DNA of 64,000 nucleotides from Limnohabitans planktonicus II-D5 (GTDB taxonomy: Bacteria; Pseudomonadota; Gammaproteobacteria; Burkholderiales; Burkholderiaceae_C), in NCBI RefSeq assembly GCF_001270065.2, contig NZ_LFYT02000025.1:1-64000 (forward strand), read 5' to 3'. The notes beneath the pieces are model-generated. The model did no database searches. It was not told where the DNA came from and saw only the letters and a list, made by a program, of their open reading frames with translations. Made by a program: the position numbers and the translations under genes. Shown one piece after another: positions 46,066 to 54,600 of this stretch. Positions within the stretch are counted from its first letter, which is position 1. Each line of letters starts with the position of its first letter.

Positions 46066-46346
46066 ATAGTTCTCACCGGCCATTCAAAGACGTATCCGCG
46101 TGCTGCATGCGGAAAAATAAAAATCAGATGCCACATCAAAGCAAGCAATGGCTGGTTGCTGAGCGTCGTGGACAGCTTGCGTTCAAAAGAATCCAATTTG
46201 TCCAACCAAGAAAGCGATGGATGCAGCGAGTCAACATTCGTCGCATGTAAGTTCGCGACAAGTTTGGCGTCAGCCGTGGGTCAGAGCAGCGGTGCACAGT
46301 GAATGCACTGACGTTTTTTGACGCAGCAATCTGATGGAGACTATTC

Positions 46347-48107
46347 ATGGCAACAACTGAAACCCGACCCATGTCGGCAGAAGAGAAGAAGGTGATTTTC
46401 GCCTCTTCATTGGGTACCGTTTTCGAATGGTATGACTTTTACCTTTACGGTTCATTGGCAGCAATCATTGCCAAGCAATTCTTCAGCGGCTTGGACGAAG
46501 GCTCTGCTTTCATCTTTGCGCTGTTGGCGTTTGCTGCCGGGTTCATCGTGCGTCCTTTTGGCGCGATCTTCTTTGGCCGCTTGGGCGACATGATCGGTCG
46601 CAAATACACCTTCTTGGTCACCATCCTGATCATGGGTGTTTCGACCTTCATCGTGGGCATCTTGCCCAACTACGCCAGCATTGGCGTGGCCGCTCCCGTC
46701 ATCCTGATCTGCCTGCGCTTGCTGCAAGGTTTGGCTTTGGGTGGTGAGTACGGTGGTGCTGCCACTTATGTGGCTGAGCACGCCCCAGCGGGCCAGCGCG
46801 GTGCCTACACCGCCTGGATCCAGACCACAGCGACTTTGGGCTTGTTCCTGTCACTGATGGTGATCTTGGGCACACGAACCATCATCGGTGAAGAGGCTTT
46901 TGCTGATTGGGGCTGGCGCGTTCCCTTCCTGGTCTCGGTGATCATGCTGATCATCTCGGTGTACATCCGTTTGAGCATGAACGAATCGCCTGCTTTCGTG
47001 AAAATGAAAGCCGAAGGCAAGACTTCCAAAGCGCCTCTGTCCGAATCTTTCGGCCAGTGGAAAAACCTGAAGATCGTGCTCCTGGCCTTGTTTGGCTTGG
47101 TCATGGGTCAGGCCGTGGTTTGGTACTCCGGTCAGTTCTACGCTTTGTTCTTCTTGACGCAAGCCTTGAAAGTTGACGGTGCCACCGCCAACATCATGGT
47201 CGCGATCTCTTTGATCATCGGCACACCATTCTTCGTGATCTTCGGCACACTGTCGGACAAAATCGGTCGTAAACCGCTGATCTTGTTGGGCTGCTTGTTG
47301 GCTGTCGTCACTTACTTCCCTGTGTTCAAGGCCTTGACCAAAGCGGCCAACCCAGACCTGTACGCTGCTCAGCAGTCGGCTCAGGTGACGGTGACTGCCG
47401 ACCCAGCCGAGTGCTCGTTCCAGTTCAACCCCACAGGCACCAAGAAGTTCACTTCTTCTTGCGACATCGCTAAACAGCGTTTGGCTGGCGCTTCGGTTTC
47501 CTACGAAAACATTGCAGCGCCTGCGGGCACACCTGCTGTGATCAAAGTGGGCGAGACTGTGGTGAACGTCAAGTACTCCGCTGAAGACATCGCTGCTGCC
47601 AAGGCCAAGGCCGAGGAAAAGCTGGCCGCTCTGAACGCTGCTGAACCCAAAGACGCCAAGGCCATCGAAGCTGCCACCAAGTCTGTCAAAGACCTGAGCA
47701 ACGAGAAGACCGCCGGTGCCACTTTGTTGGGCACCAACTTGAGCGCTGCCTTGAAGGCCGCTGGTTACCCCGCCAAAGCCGACATGGCCAAGTTCGACAA
47801 AGTCACCGTCATCATCATCCTCACTTACTTGGTGTTGTTGGTGACCATGGTGTACGGCCCGATCGCCGCCATGCTGGTCGAGATGTTCCCCACCCGCATC
47901 CGTTACACATCCATGTCCTTGCCTTACCACATTGGTAACGGCTGGTTCGGTGGCCTGATGCCCACAACTGCTTTTGCGATCGTGGCCCAGACCGGAAACA
48001 TGTACAACGGCTTGTGGTACCCGATCATCATCGCGGGTGCAACCGTGGTCATTGGTGGCTTGTTCGTCAAGGAAACCAAAGACAACGACATCTACGCAGA
48101 CGACTGA
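46347..48107 (+). CDS. MFS transporter, metabolite:H+ symporter type
   Basis: A 586-residue transporter with a typical MHS-family start (KKVIFASSLGTVFEWYDFYLYGSLA), the RPFGAIFFGRLGDMIGRKYTF cytoplasmic motif, GGEYGGAATYVAEHAP and a second half motif TLSDKIGRKPLIL. Between the helices near residues 330 and 485 it carries a soluble insertion with two cysteines (AECSFQF and FTSSCDIAKQRL) and an alanine/lysine-rich helical stretch. The final part, VYGPIAAMLVEMFPTRIRYTSMSLPYHIGNGWFGG, is conserved. GGAGA lies upstream. The substrate is likely a carboxylate or compatible solute, not determined. It follows the 1.6 kb hairpin array. Confidence 0.88.
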   Translation: MATTETRPMSAEEKKVIFASSLGTVFEWYDFYLYGSLAAIIAKQFFSGLDEGSAFIFALLAFAAGFIVRPFGAIFFGRLGDMIGRKYTFLVTILIMGVSTFIVGILPNYASIGVAAPVILICLRLLQGLALGGEYGGAATYVAEHAPAGQRGAYTAWIQTTATLGLFLSLMVILGTRTIIGEEAFADWGWRVPFLVSVIMLIISVYIRLSMNESPAFVKMKAEGKTSKAPLSESFGQWKNLKIVLLALFGLVMGQAVVWYSGQFYALFFLTQALKVDGATANIMVAISLIIGTPFFVIFGTLSDKIGRKPLILLGCLLAVVTYFPVFKALTKAANPDLYAAQQSAQVTVTADPAECSFQFNPTGTKKFTSSCDIAKQRLAGASVSYENIAAPAGTPAVIKVGETVVNVKYSAEDIAAAKAKAEEKLAALNAAEPKDAKAIEAATKSVKDLSNEKTAGATLLGTNLSAALKAAGYPAKADMAKFDKVTVIIILTYLVLLVTMVYGPIAAMLVEMFPTRIRYTSMSLPYHIGNGWFGGLMPTTAFAIVAQTGNMYNGLWYPIIIAGATVVIGGLFVKETKDNDIYADD

Positions 48108-48151
48108 TCTGTTTTGTAAGCAACCCGGGGTGACTCGGGTGCTAAATTCCG

Positions 48152-48180
48152 GGCCTTCCCTCTGTGGAGGGCCTTCTTTA
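48152..48180 (+). terminator. Rho-independent terminator-like hairpin
   Basis: An eight-base stem GGCCTTCC / GGAGGGCC with one G-T wobble pair and a CTCTGT loop, followed by TTCTTTATTTT. It lies 45 bases after the MFS transporter stop and just before the ribosome binding site of the next small gene. Confidence 0.6.
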
Positions 48181-48192
48181 TTTTGGAGATGA

Positions 48193-48378
48193 ATGATGTG
48201 GAAACTTGTTGTTGGATTCGTGATCTTTGCTGCCTTGGCTTTGTATGTGATCAGCAAAGGCGGTGACAGCCTGGACATGAGCGGTGAAAAGCATGGTGCT
48301 GATGCTGTGCATGTGGAACCCGCCAAAACAGATGCCTCCGCACCTGCTCCGGCTTCAGACGCCAGCGCTGCCAAGTAA
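48193..48378 (+). CDS. Short membrane-anchored hypothetical protein
   Basis: The 61-residue product has one hydrophobic N-terminal segment (WKLVVGFVIFAALALYVIS) and a soluble, alanine- and proline-rich tail ending ASDASAAK. It looks like a small inner-membrane protein with a disordered outer part. ATGs at 48193 and 48196 are both possible and GGAG lies 4-7 bases upstream. A strong hairpin terminator follows. I do not recognise a family. Confidence 0.7.
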   Translation: MMWKLVVGFVIFAALALYVISKGGDSLDMSGEKHGADAVHVEPAKTDASAPAPASDASAAK

Positions 48379-48420
48379 GCAAGGTCTGTGCACCTGACCA
48401 CCGTCAGATGCCAACCCATG

Positions 48421-48451
48421 AAAGCCACGCCATCGCGTGGCTTTCTTTTTT
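48421..48451 (+). terminator. Rho-independent terminator
   Basis: A perfect ten-base stem AAAGCCACGC / GCGTGGCTTT with a CATC loop, followed by CTTTTTT. It ends the small membrane-protein gene. Confidence 0.9.
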
Positions 48452-48731
48452 GCAAGAGCCAGCCCTGCTGGCGATGGCGAGGTTGGTCGTCCTACGAAGA
48501 TTCATCGCTTGCAGGGCAAGCTCCTACAGGGGAATGGATCTGCTGCGGCTGTTGAATTTGTAGGAGCCAGCCTGCTGGCGATGGGGCGAAGGCTTATCGC
48601 TTGCAGGGTAAGCTCCTACGAGGGGACATGGGTTTGTAGGAGCCAGCCTGCTGGCGATGGGGCGAAGGCTTATCGCTTGCAGGGCAAGCTCCTACAGGGG
48701 ACATGTGTGTAGGAGCCAGCCTGCTGGCGAT
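48452..48731. repeat. REP hairpins, GTAGGAGC family, left of the transposase gene
   Basis: Three and a half REP pairs lie here: 48452-48527, 48560-48619, 48636-48695 and a half unit 48709-48731. Each has a left REP (GTAGGAGCCAGCCTGCTGGC + GAT) with a GCCAGC/GCTGGC stem and an inverted right REP (ATCGCTTGCAGGGCAAGC + TCCTAC) with a GCTTGC/GCAAGC stem. The heads start GTAG/GTGG, the known REP head. The first left REP is degenerate. Confidence 0.92.
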
Positions 48732-48800
48732 AAGGTCGGCGAGGCACCGCTTGATCGCCTCGGGACCTTGTCCTACGATCTGCGCAGGGAGGGCAAAGAG

Positions 48801-49244
48801 ATGGTGCACAGACCCCACTCCAGCCATTTGCGAACGGGACGGCATTCGCAAGCTGGCGGCATTTATTTGGTCACGGCCGTCACGGCTGATCGAAGACCGG
48901 TGTTTGACGACTTCCATGCAGCCAGGCAATTGATCCAGATCCTGCATCACCACGAATTTGCCAGCCGAGCCAACACATTGGCTTATGTGGTGATGCCGGA
49001 CCATTTGCACTGGTTGTTTCAGCTTGGCGAGGTGGAATCTTTGTCTGCGTGCGTTCAACGCATCAAGTCCATGGCCACCAAAGCCATCGGCCCGGACCTC
49101 TGGCAAAAAGGATTTCACGACCACGCCATTCGATGCGAAGAAGACCTTCCCGCCATTGCGCGCTACATCGTGGCCAACCCCGTTCGGGCCGGATTGGTCT
49201 CACGGGTTGGCGTTTATCCCCATTGGGACGCCATTTGGGTTTGA
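48801..49244 (+). CDS. REP-associated tyrosine transposase (RAYT)
   Basis: This 147-residue Y1/IS200-like transposase has the HUH pair H68-H70 in YVVMPDHLHWLFQLG, the start GGIYLVTAVTADRRPVFDD, and the RAYT tail WQKGFHDHAIRCEED then IARYIVANPVRAGLVSRVG with catalytic tyrosine Y122. RAYTs cut and join single-stranded REP hairpins. ATG 48801 has a GGAGGG upstream. REP hairpins of one family surround it on both sides (48452-48731 and 49257-49479), the arrangement expected of a REP-transposase locus. No frameshift or missing catalytic residue is seen, so it may be active. Confidence 0.92.
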   Translation: MVHRPHSSHLRTGRHSQAGGIYLVTAVTADRRPVFDDFHAARQLIQILHHHEFASRANTLAYVVMPDHLHWLFQLGEVESLSACVQRIKSMATKAIGPDLWQKGFHDHAIRCEEDLPAIARYIVANPVRAGLVSRVGVYPHWDAIWV

Positions 49245-49256
49245 GGGGCAGAATTT

Positions 49257-49479
49257 GTAGGAGCCAGCCCTGCTGGCGATAAGGGTTGGCGAAGGCTTAT
49301 CGCTTGCAGGGCAAGCTCCTACAGGGAGAACAAATCTGCTGAGGCTATTGAGTTTGTGGGAGCCAGCCCTGCTGGCGAAAAGGGCGGTGGCGAAGGCTCA
49401 TCGCTTGCAGGGCAAGCACCTACAGGAGAACAGAGTTGCTGTTGCTATTGGGTTTGTAGGAGCCAGCCCTGCTGGCGAT
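49257..49479. repeat. REP hairpins, GTAGGAGC family, right of the transposase gene
   Basis: Two full REP pairs (49257-49322 and 49356-49423) and a half unit (49456-49479), with the same heads and stems as the set on the left of the transposase gene. They fill the gap before prfC. The half units on both sides mark the outer borders of the transposase gene and of the repeat cluster. Confidence 0.92.
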
Positions 49480-49576
49480 GGATGCAGGTGCAGGGTCGGT
49501 AAAATCCCCCCATCGCGGCCACCCCTCGGCTGCCCCGCTCAGCACCCCTGTGGTGCCCCCCCGATCAGGACCCCTT

Positions 49577-51205
49577 GTGACTTACGCCCACGAAACCCGG
49601 CGCCGCCGGACTTTTGCCATCATTTCCCACCCCGACGCGGGTAAAACCACGCTGACTGAAAAGCTCTTGCTGTTTTCAGGCGCGATCCAGATCGCCGGTT
49701 CGGTCAAGGCGCGCAAAGCTTCGCGCCACGCTACTTCAGACTGGATGGAAATCGAAAAGCAGCGCGGCATTTCGGTGGCTTCGTCGGTGATGCAGATGCT
49801 CTACCGCGAGCACGTCATCAATCTGCTCGACACCCCCGGCCACAAAGACTTCTCGGAAGACACCTACCGCGTGCTCACCGCCGTGGACTCGGCCCTGATG
49901 GTGATCGACGCGGCCAACGGTGTGGAAGCGCAGACCCGCCGCCTGATCGAGGTGTGCCGACAGCGCGACACGCCCATCATCACCTTCGTCAACAAGATGG
50001 ACCGCGAAGTGCGCGACCCACTCGATATTCTTGATGAGGTTGAGCGCGAGCTGGGCATGCCCTGCGTGCCCATGACCTGGCCCGTGGGCCAGGGCAAGAG
50101 CTTCGGCGGCATCATCAACCTGCGCACGCAGGCCATGACCGTGTTCGACTCCGGCAGCGAACGCCTGCCGCAAGACTTCGAAACCATCCCGCTCACCGAG
50201 CAAGCCCAACTGGCCGAGCGCTTTGGCCTGGAATGGCAAACCGCCATGGACAGCATGGAGCTGGCCACCGGCGCATCGCCCGCCTTTGACGAAGCGGCGT
50301 TCTTGGCGGGCAAGCAAACCCCCGTGTTCTTTGGCTCCGGCGTGAACAACTTTGGTGTGATGGAAGTGCTCGACGCCTTGGTGGACCTGGCTCCCGCGCC
50401 CAAGCCCCGCACCAGCAACCTGCTCGTCAACAAGCAGCCCGTGGTCAAGGAAATCCAGCCCGAAGACAGCGCGTTCTCGGGCGTGGTGTTCAAGGTGCAG
50501 GCCAACATGGACGCCAACCACCGCGACCGCATCGCCTTTGTGCGCATGGCGTCCGGCAAATACACCCCCGGCATGAAGCTCAAAGTGCAGCGCACCGCCA
50601 AAGAGCTGCGCCCCACCAGCGTGGTCACTTTCCTCTCTCAACGGCGCGAAGCCGTAGACGAAGCCTACGCGGGCGACATCATTGGCTTTACCACCCACGG
50701 CGGCGTGCAACTGGGCGACACCATCACCGATGGCGCGAATCTGCAGTTCACCGGCTTGCCGTTTTTTGCGCCCGAACTCTTCATGACCGTGATCCTGAAG
50801 AACCCGCTGCGCACCAAGCAATTGCAAACCGGCCTGGACCAACTCGGCGAAGAAGGCGCGATCCAGGTCTTCAAACCCGAAATCGGCGGCCCCATGCTGC
50901 TGGGCGCGGTGGGTCAGCTGCAGTTTGAAGTGGTGCAACACCGCCTCAAAGCCGAATACGACTGCGACGTGCGCCTGGAAGGCTGCCAGTACACCGGTGC
51001 CCGCTGGATCACCGCAGACACCCCTGCCGAGCTGCGCGAATTCACCAACGCCTACCCGCAGCGCATGTCGCTCGACGCGGCAGGCACGCTGGCCTATTTG
51101 TGCACCAGCCCCTACGATGTGCGTCTGGCGCAAGAGCGCTTTCCCAAAATCCACTTCCACCCGCTGCGCGAGCACGCGGGCTTGGCGCTGGGCAGCGCGG
51201 GGTAA
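49577..51205 (+). CDS. prfC: Peptide chain release factor 3
   Basis: The 542-residue translational GTPase has G1 ISHPDAGKTTLTEK, DWMEIEKQRGISVASSV (switch region), G3 DTPGHKDFSEDT and G4 NKMDRE, followed by the EF-G-like domain II and C-terminal RF3 domains. It recycles RF1/RF2 from the ribosome after termination. The GTG at 49577 was chosen because related proteins start a few residues before the RRRTFAIISHP stretch. The frame stays open further upstream. It is preceded by the REP cluster and followed by a 7-bp repeat array. Confidence 0.95.
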   Translation: MTYAHETRRRRTFAIISHPDAGKTTLTEKLLLFSGAIQIAGSVKARKASRHATSDWMEIEKQRGISVASSVMQMLYREHVINLLDTPGHKDFSEDTYRVLTAVDSALMVIDAANGVEAQTRRLIEVCRQRDTPIITFVNKMDREVRDPLDILDEVERELGMPCVPMTWPVGQGKSFGGIINLRTQAMTVFDSGSERLPQDFETIPLTEQAQLAERFGLEWQTAMDSMELATGASPAFDEAAFLAGKQTPVFFGSGVNNFGVMEVLDALVDLAPAPKPRTSNLLVNKQPVVKEIQPEDSAFSGVVFKVQANMDANHRDRIAFVRMASGKYTPGMKLKVQRTAKELRPTSVVTFLSQRREAVDEAYAGDIIGFTTHGGVQLGDTITDGANLQFTGLPFFAPELFMTVILKNPLRTKQLQTGLDQLGEEGAIQVFKPEIGGPMLLGAVGQLQFEVVQHRLKAEYDCDVRLEGCQYTGARWITADTPAELREFTNAYPQRMSLDAAGTLAYLCTSPYDVRLAQERFPKIHFHPLREHAGLALGSAG

Positions 51206-51207
51206 TT

Positions 51208-51240
51208 GCGTTGAGCGTTGAGCGTTGAGCGTTGAGCGTA
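51208..51240. repeat. 7-bp tandem repeat GCGTTGA, four copies and a partial
   Basis: Four perfect GCGTTGA units plus GCGTA start two bases after the prfC stop. The unit is the reverse complement of the TCAACGC heptamer in the array before ivd (16102-16157). Confidence 0.95.
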
Positions 51241-51335
51241 TTCAGGCCAACACGACTGACTGATCAGGCTGCATGTCGGGGCGATAGTTTCTGCCCGGTG
51301 AAGTCTGAACCGTGTGTTGCCCGTTGGGAGGATTT

Positions 51336-51407
51336 TGTGGGGGCTTCCAGCCAAGCGATAAGCCTGTGGTCCACAATCGTCTGATCGCCAGCAGGGCTAG
51401 CTCCCAC
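51336..51407. repeat. REP hairpin pair, GTAGGAGC family, diverged
   Basis: The left half is GTGGGGGCTTCCAGCCAAGC and the right, inverted, is ATCGCCAGCAGGGCTAGCTC followed by CCAC. The stems are still recognisable, but several bases differ from the copies around 48801. Confidence 0.75.
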
Positions 51408-51433
51408 AAGGTGCAAGATTGAAGTCTCACTGC

Positions 51434-51600
51434 AAACTTCACAGGGCCGGATCAATAAAGCCACCGACCTGCAGAATTCCTAACTTCTCAGGTCGACAAA
51501 TTCAAATCCGACGTAGTGGGTACCCGGCTCATGTGGGGCTCAATTCACCGTCACTTCGGAGTACCGTCTCACAAGCATTTCAGACTTCAGATGACTTGCC
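51434..51600. repeat. Decayed TTGATCCGGC-type end with hairpin remnant
   Basis: Bases 51434-51455 read as a right-hand end (complement of TTGATCCGGCCCTGTGAAGT), followed by half of a family 1 arm (AAAGCCACCGACCTGCAG, 51457-51474). Beyond that, similarity fades but AGTACCG and CATTTCAGACTTCAG remain near 51560-51590. It seems to be an old, rearranged copy of the inverted-end element. The rest of the gap to 51663 shows no gene. Confidence 0.55.
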
Positions 51601-51663
51601 CACCAAACAATACCAAAGTTCTCATTAATTCAGTTACGCTCAACGGTTCTTTGAGGAGTGGAT

Positions 51664-54600
51664 GTGAGTTGGAATCAATCATGGTTGGCCTTGTGCCTGG
51701 GCACTGCAACATGGGCTGCGCACGCACTTGAAATCGTCGCCCTCTCGCCCCAAGGCGAAATTTCTCAGGTTCAGCAGGTTCAAATCAAGTTTGACAAAAG
51801 CGCTGTCCAATTTGGCGACCCCAAAGCCCCGGCCCCGGTCACATTCCAATGTTCAGACGCCCAAGTGAGCCAAGGCACTGGCCGGTGGCTGAGTGACCGC
51901 TCATGGGTCTATGACTTCAACAAGGCACTGCCCCCCGGTGTGCGTTGCCAGATTCAAACCAAAGCCGGATTCAAATCCCCCCAAGGCGAAACCCTGGCGG
52001 GCACAACCCGCTTCGCCTTCAACACAGGGGGGCCTTATGTGAAAAGCATTCAACCTCAGCCTCAAGGTTGGGTCAAGATCGATGAAGACCAGTTTTTCAC
52101 CTTGCAACTCAATGGTCCTGCCAGTTTGCAAAGCGTTCAAAAGAACGTCTGGTGCCAAGTCTCTGATCTGGGTGAAAAAGTTCCGATCCGATTGGTGAGC
52201 GACAAAGAGCGACAAGCCTTGTTGCAAGCGCAAGGCTTGAGCAAACAAGCCCAAGCCTCACCCTTGAGCATCGTGACACTGGCTTGCAACCGCCGACTGT
52301 CGCCGTCTGCCAAAGTGCAACTGGTGTTCGGCAAAGGGGTTTCCACGCCTGGCACCGAACAAAGTCCAGGCGTTGCCAACTCGGTCGAAAAGCGTTTTGA
52401 CTTTCAGGTGCGCGAACCCTTCGAAGCGAGCTTCAACTGCGAGCGGGAAAACGCCAACGCCGCCTGCTTGCCCATTCGGCCCATGACGCTCAACTTCAAC
52501 GCGCCGGTGCCGGTCAAACTGTTGCAAGGCATTCGCCTGGTTAACGGCAAAGACAGCATCAAGCCCATCGTCGATGCATCGGGTGGCGACGATGCGGTGG
52601 CCGAAAGCGTGAGTTTTGGCAGCCCCTTGCCCGAGAAAACTGCCCTCAACATCACTTTGCCCAAAGGCTTTCAAGATGCGTCCGGTCGCAGCCTTCGCAA
52701 TGCAGACAGCTTTCCCTTGCAAACAGCCACAGCCAGCATGCCCCCTCTGGCCAAATTTGCGGCCTCGCCCTTTGGCATTGTGGAGCGTCTGGCCGAACCC
52801 GATGGCACAGCCATGCTGCCGGTCACCCTGCGCAATGTGGAGGCGCAACTCAAGCTCAAAAGCTTGAGCACCGCCACGGGCAAAGTCAGCACACTCAAGG
52901 CGGACACCGATGCGGACATCATGGCCTGGTTTCGCAAAGTTCAACACTACGACAACTATTGGATTTCTCGCCCCCAAGCCCTCAAGGACACGGGGGGCAA
53001 AGTGCCCCCACCACTGGACAGCAACGAAAACAGCATGGTCCAGTCGCGCATGGTGTCTTTGCTGCAAAGCCAGGCACAATCCAAAACCTTGAACTTGCCG
53101 CAGCCTGCGGCCCAAGACCCGCGCCCCTTTGAAGTCGTGGGCATTCCGCTGGCACCGGGCTTTCATGTGGTTGAAATCGCTTCGCAAAAACTGGGCAACA
53201 GTTTGCTCGACGAGCGCCATGGCGCGCAGCGCACCATGTATGTGCGCACCTCCGCACTGGTCACCAACTTGGGGGTTCACTTCAAGCTGGGCCGTGAAAA
53301 CGCATTGGCCTGGGTGACCACGCTGGACAAAGGTCAACCCGTGGCAGGCGCCAAAGTGGCTGTCTCCGACTGCTCGGGCAAGACGGTGGCCAAAGGCATC
53401 ACCAACGCCCAGGGCATGGCCACGCTCAAAGGCATTTCACCCGAAGCGCCCAAATGCGGCGCAGGCTATGGCGAGGACTCTTACAGACAAGCCTATTTCG
53501 TGAGCGCACGCGCCGCGCAACCCCAATCAGGCGGCAAAGGGACCGTAGAAGACCTGGCCTTCACCTGGAGCGACTGGAACCGGGGCATCGAATCCTGGCG
53601 CTTTGGCTTGAACACAGACTTCTCACCACAACCGGATCAAGTCGCCCACACGGTGTTTGACCGCATGCTGCTGCGCGCGGGCGAAACCGTGTCCATGAAA
53701 CATGTCTTGCGCGAACAAAACAGCAAAGGCTTCGGGCTGCCCACATCGCGGCCCCAGACACTGCGCATCACCCATATGGGCAGTGGCCAAAGCTACACAC
53801 AGCCCCTGACGTGGCGAAAAACGGCCACTGGCGGCCTGAGCGCCGAAAACAGCTTTGCCATTCCTGCAGCTGCCAAACTGGGCGCCTATGACGTGGAGTT
53901 GTTCAACAGCTCAGACCGCTCTTTTTCGACCGGCCAATTCCGCGTGGAAGAGTTCCGCCTGCCCGTGCTCGAAGGTCGGATTGCACCGCAAGAGAAAAAG
54001 TCGCTGGTCAACGTGAAAAACGTCCCCATCGATGTGCAGATCAACTACCTCTCAGGCGGTCCGGCCGTGAACCTGCCAGTGCGGGTGTCGGCACTGGTGC
54101 GACCCAAAAGCCTCTCCTTCAACGACTTCAGCGAATTCAGCTTCAACCCGCCACGCGGCACACAAAACAAAACGGCCAATGAAGGCGACGAAGAAAACGG
54201 CCCCAGCACCGATGCGCTTGTGGTCGCAGACAAACTGCCCCTGACGCTGGGCAAAACAGGCGGCGGCAAGCTCACGGTCCAGCCCATCCCGGCCAGCCAA
54301 AAACCCCAAGACTTGGTGCTCGAAGCCACTTACTCCGACCCCAATGGCGAAATCCAGACCCTGCGCAGCACACAAACCCTGTGGCCTGCAGCGGTGGTGG
54401 TCGGCATCAAGACCGAAGGCTGGGTGTCCTCGCGCCAGAAGATGAAGTTCCAGGCCCTGGCCTTGAATCTGGCGGGTAAACCGCAAGAAGGCGTGTCCCT
54501 CGACGTCAAAGCCACCGCACGCATCACCACCACATCGCGCAAACGCATGATTGGTGGCTTCTACACCTACGACAACCAGACCACCCTCAAAGAGCTGGGC

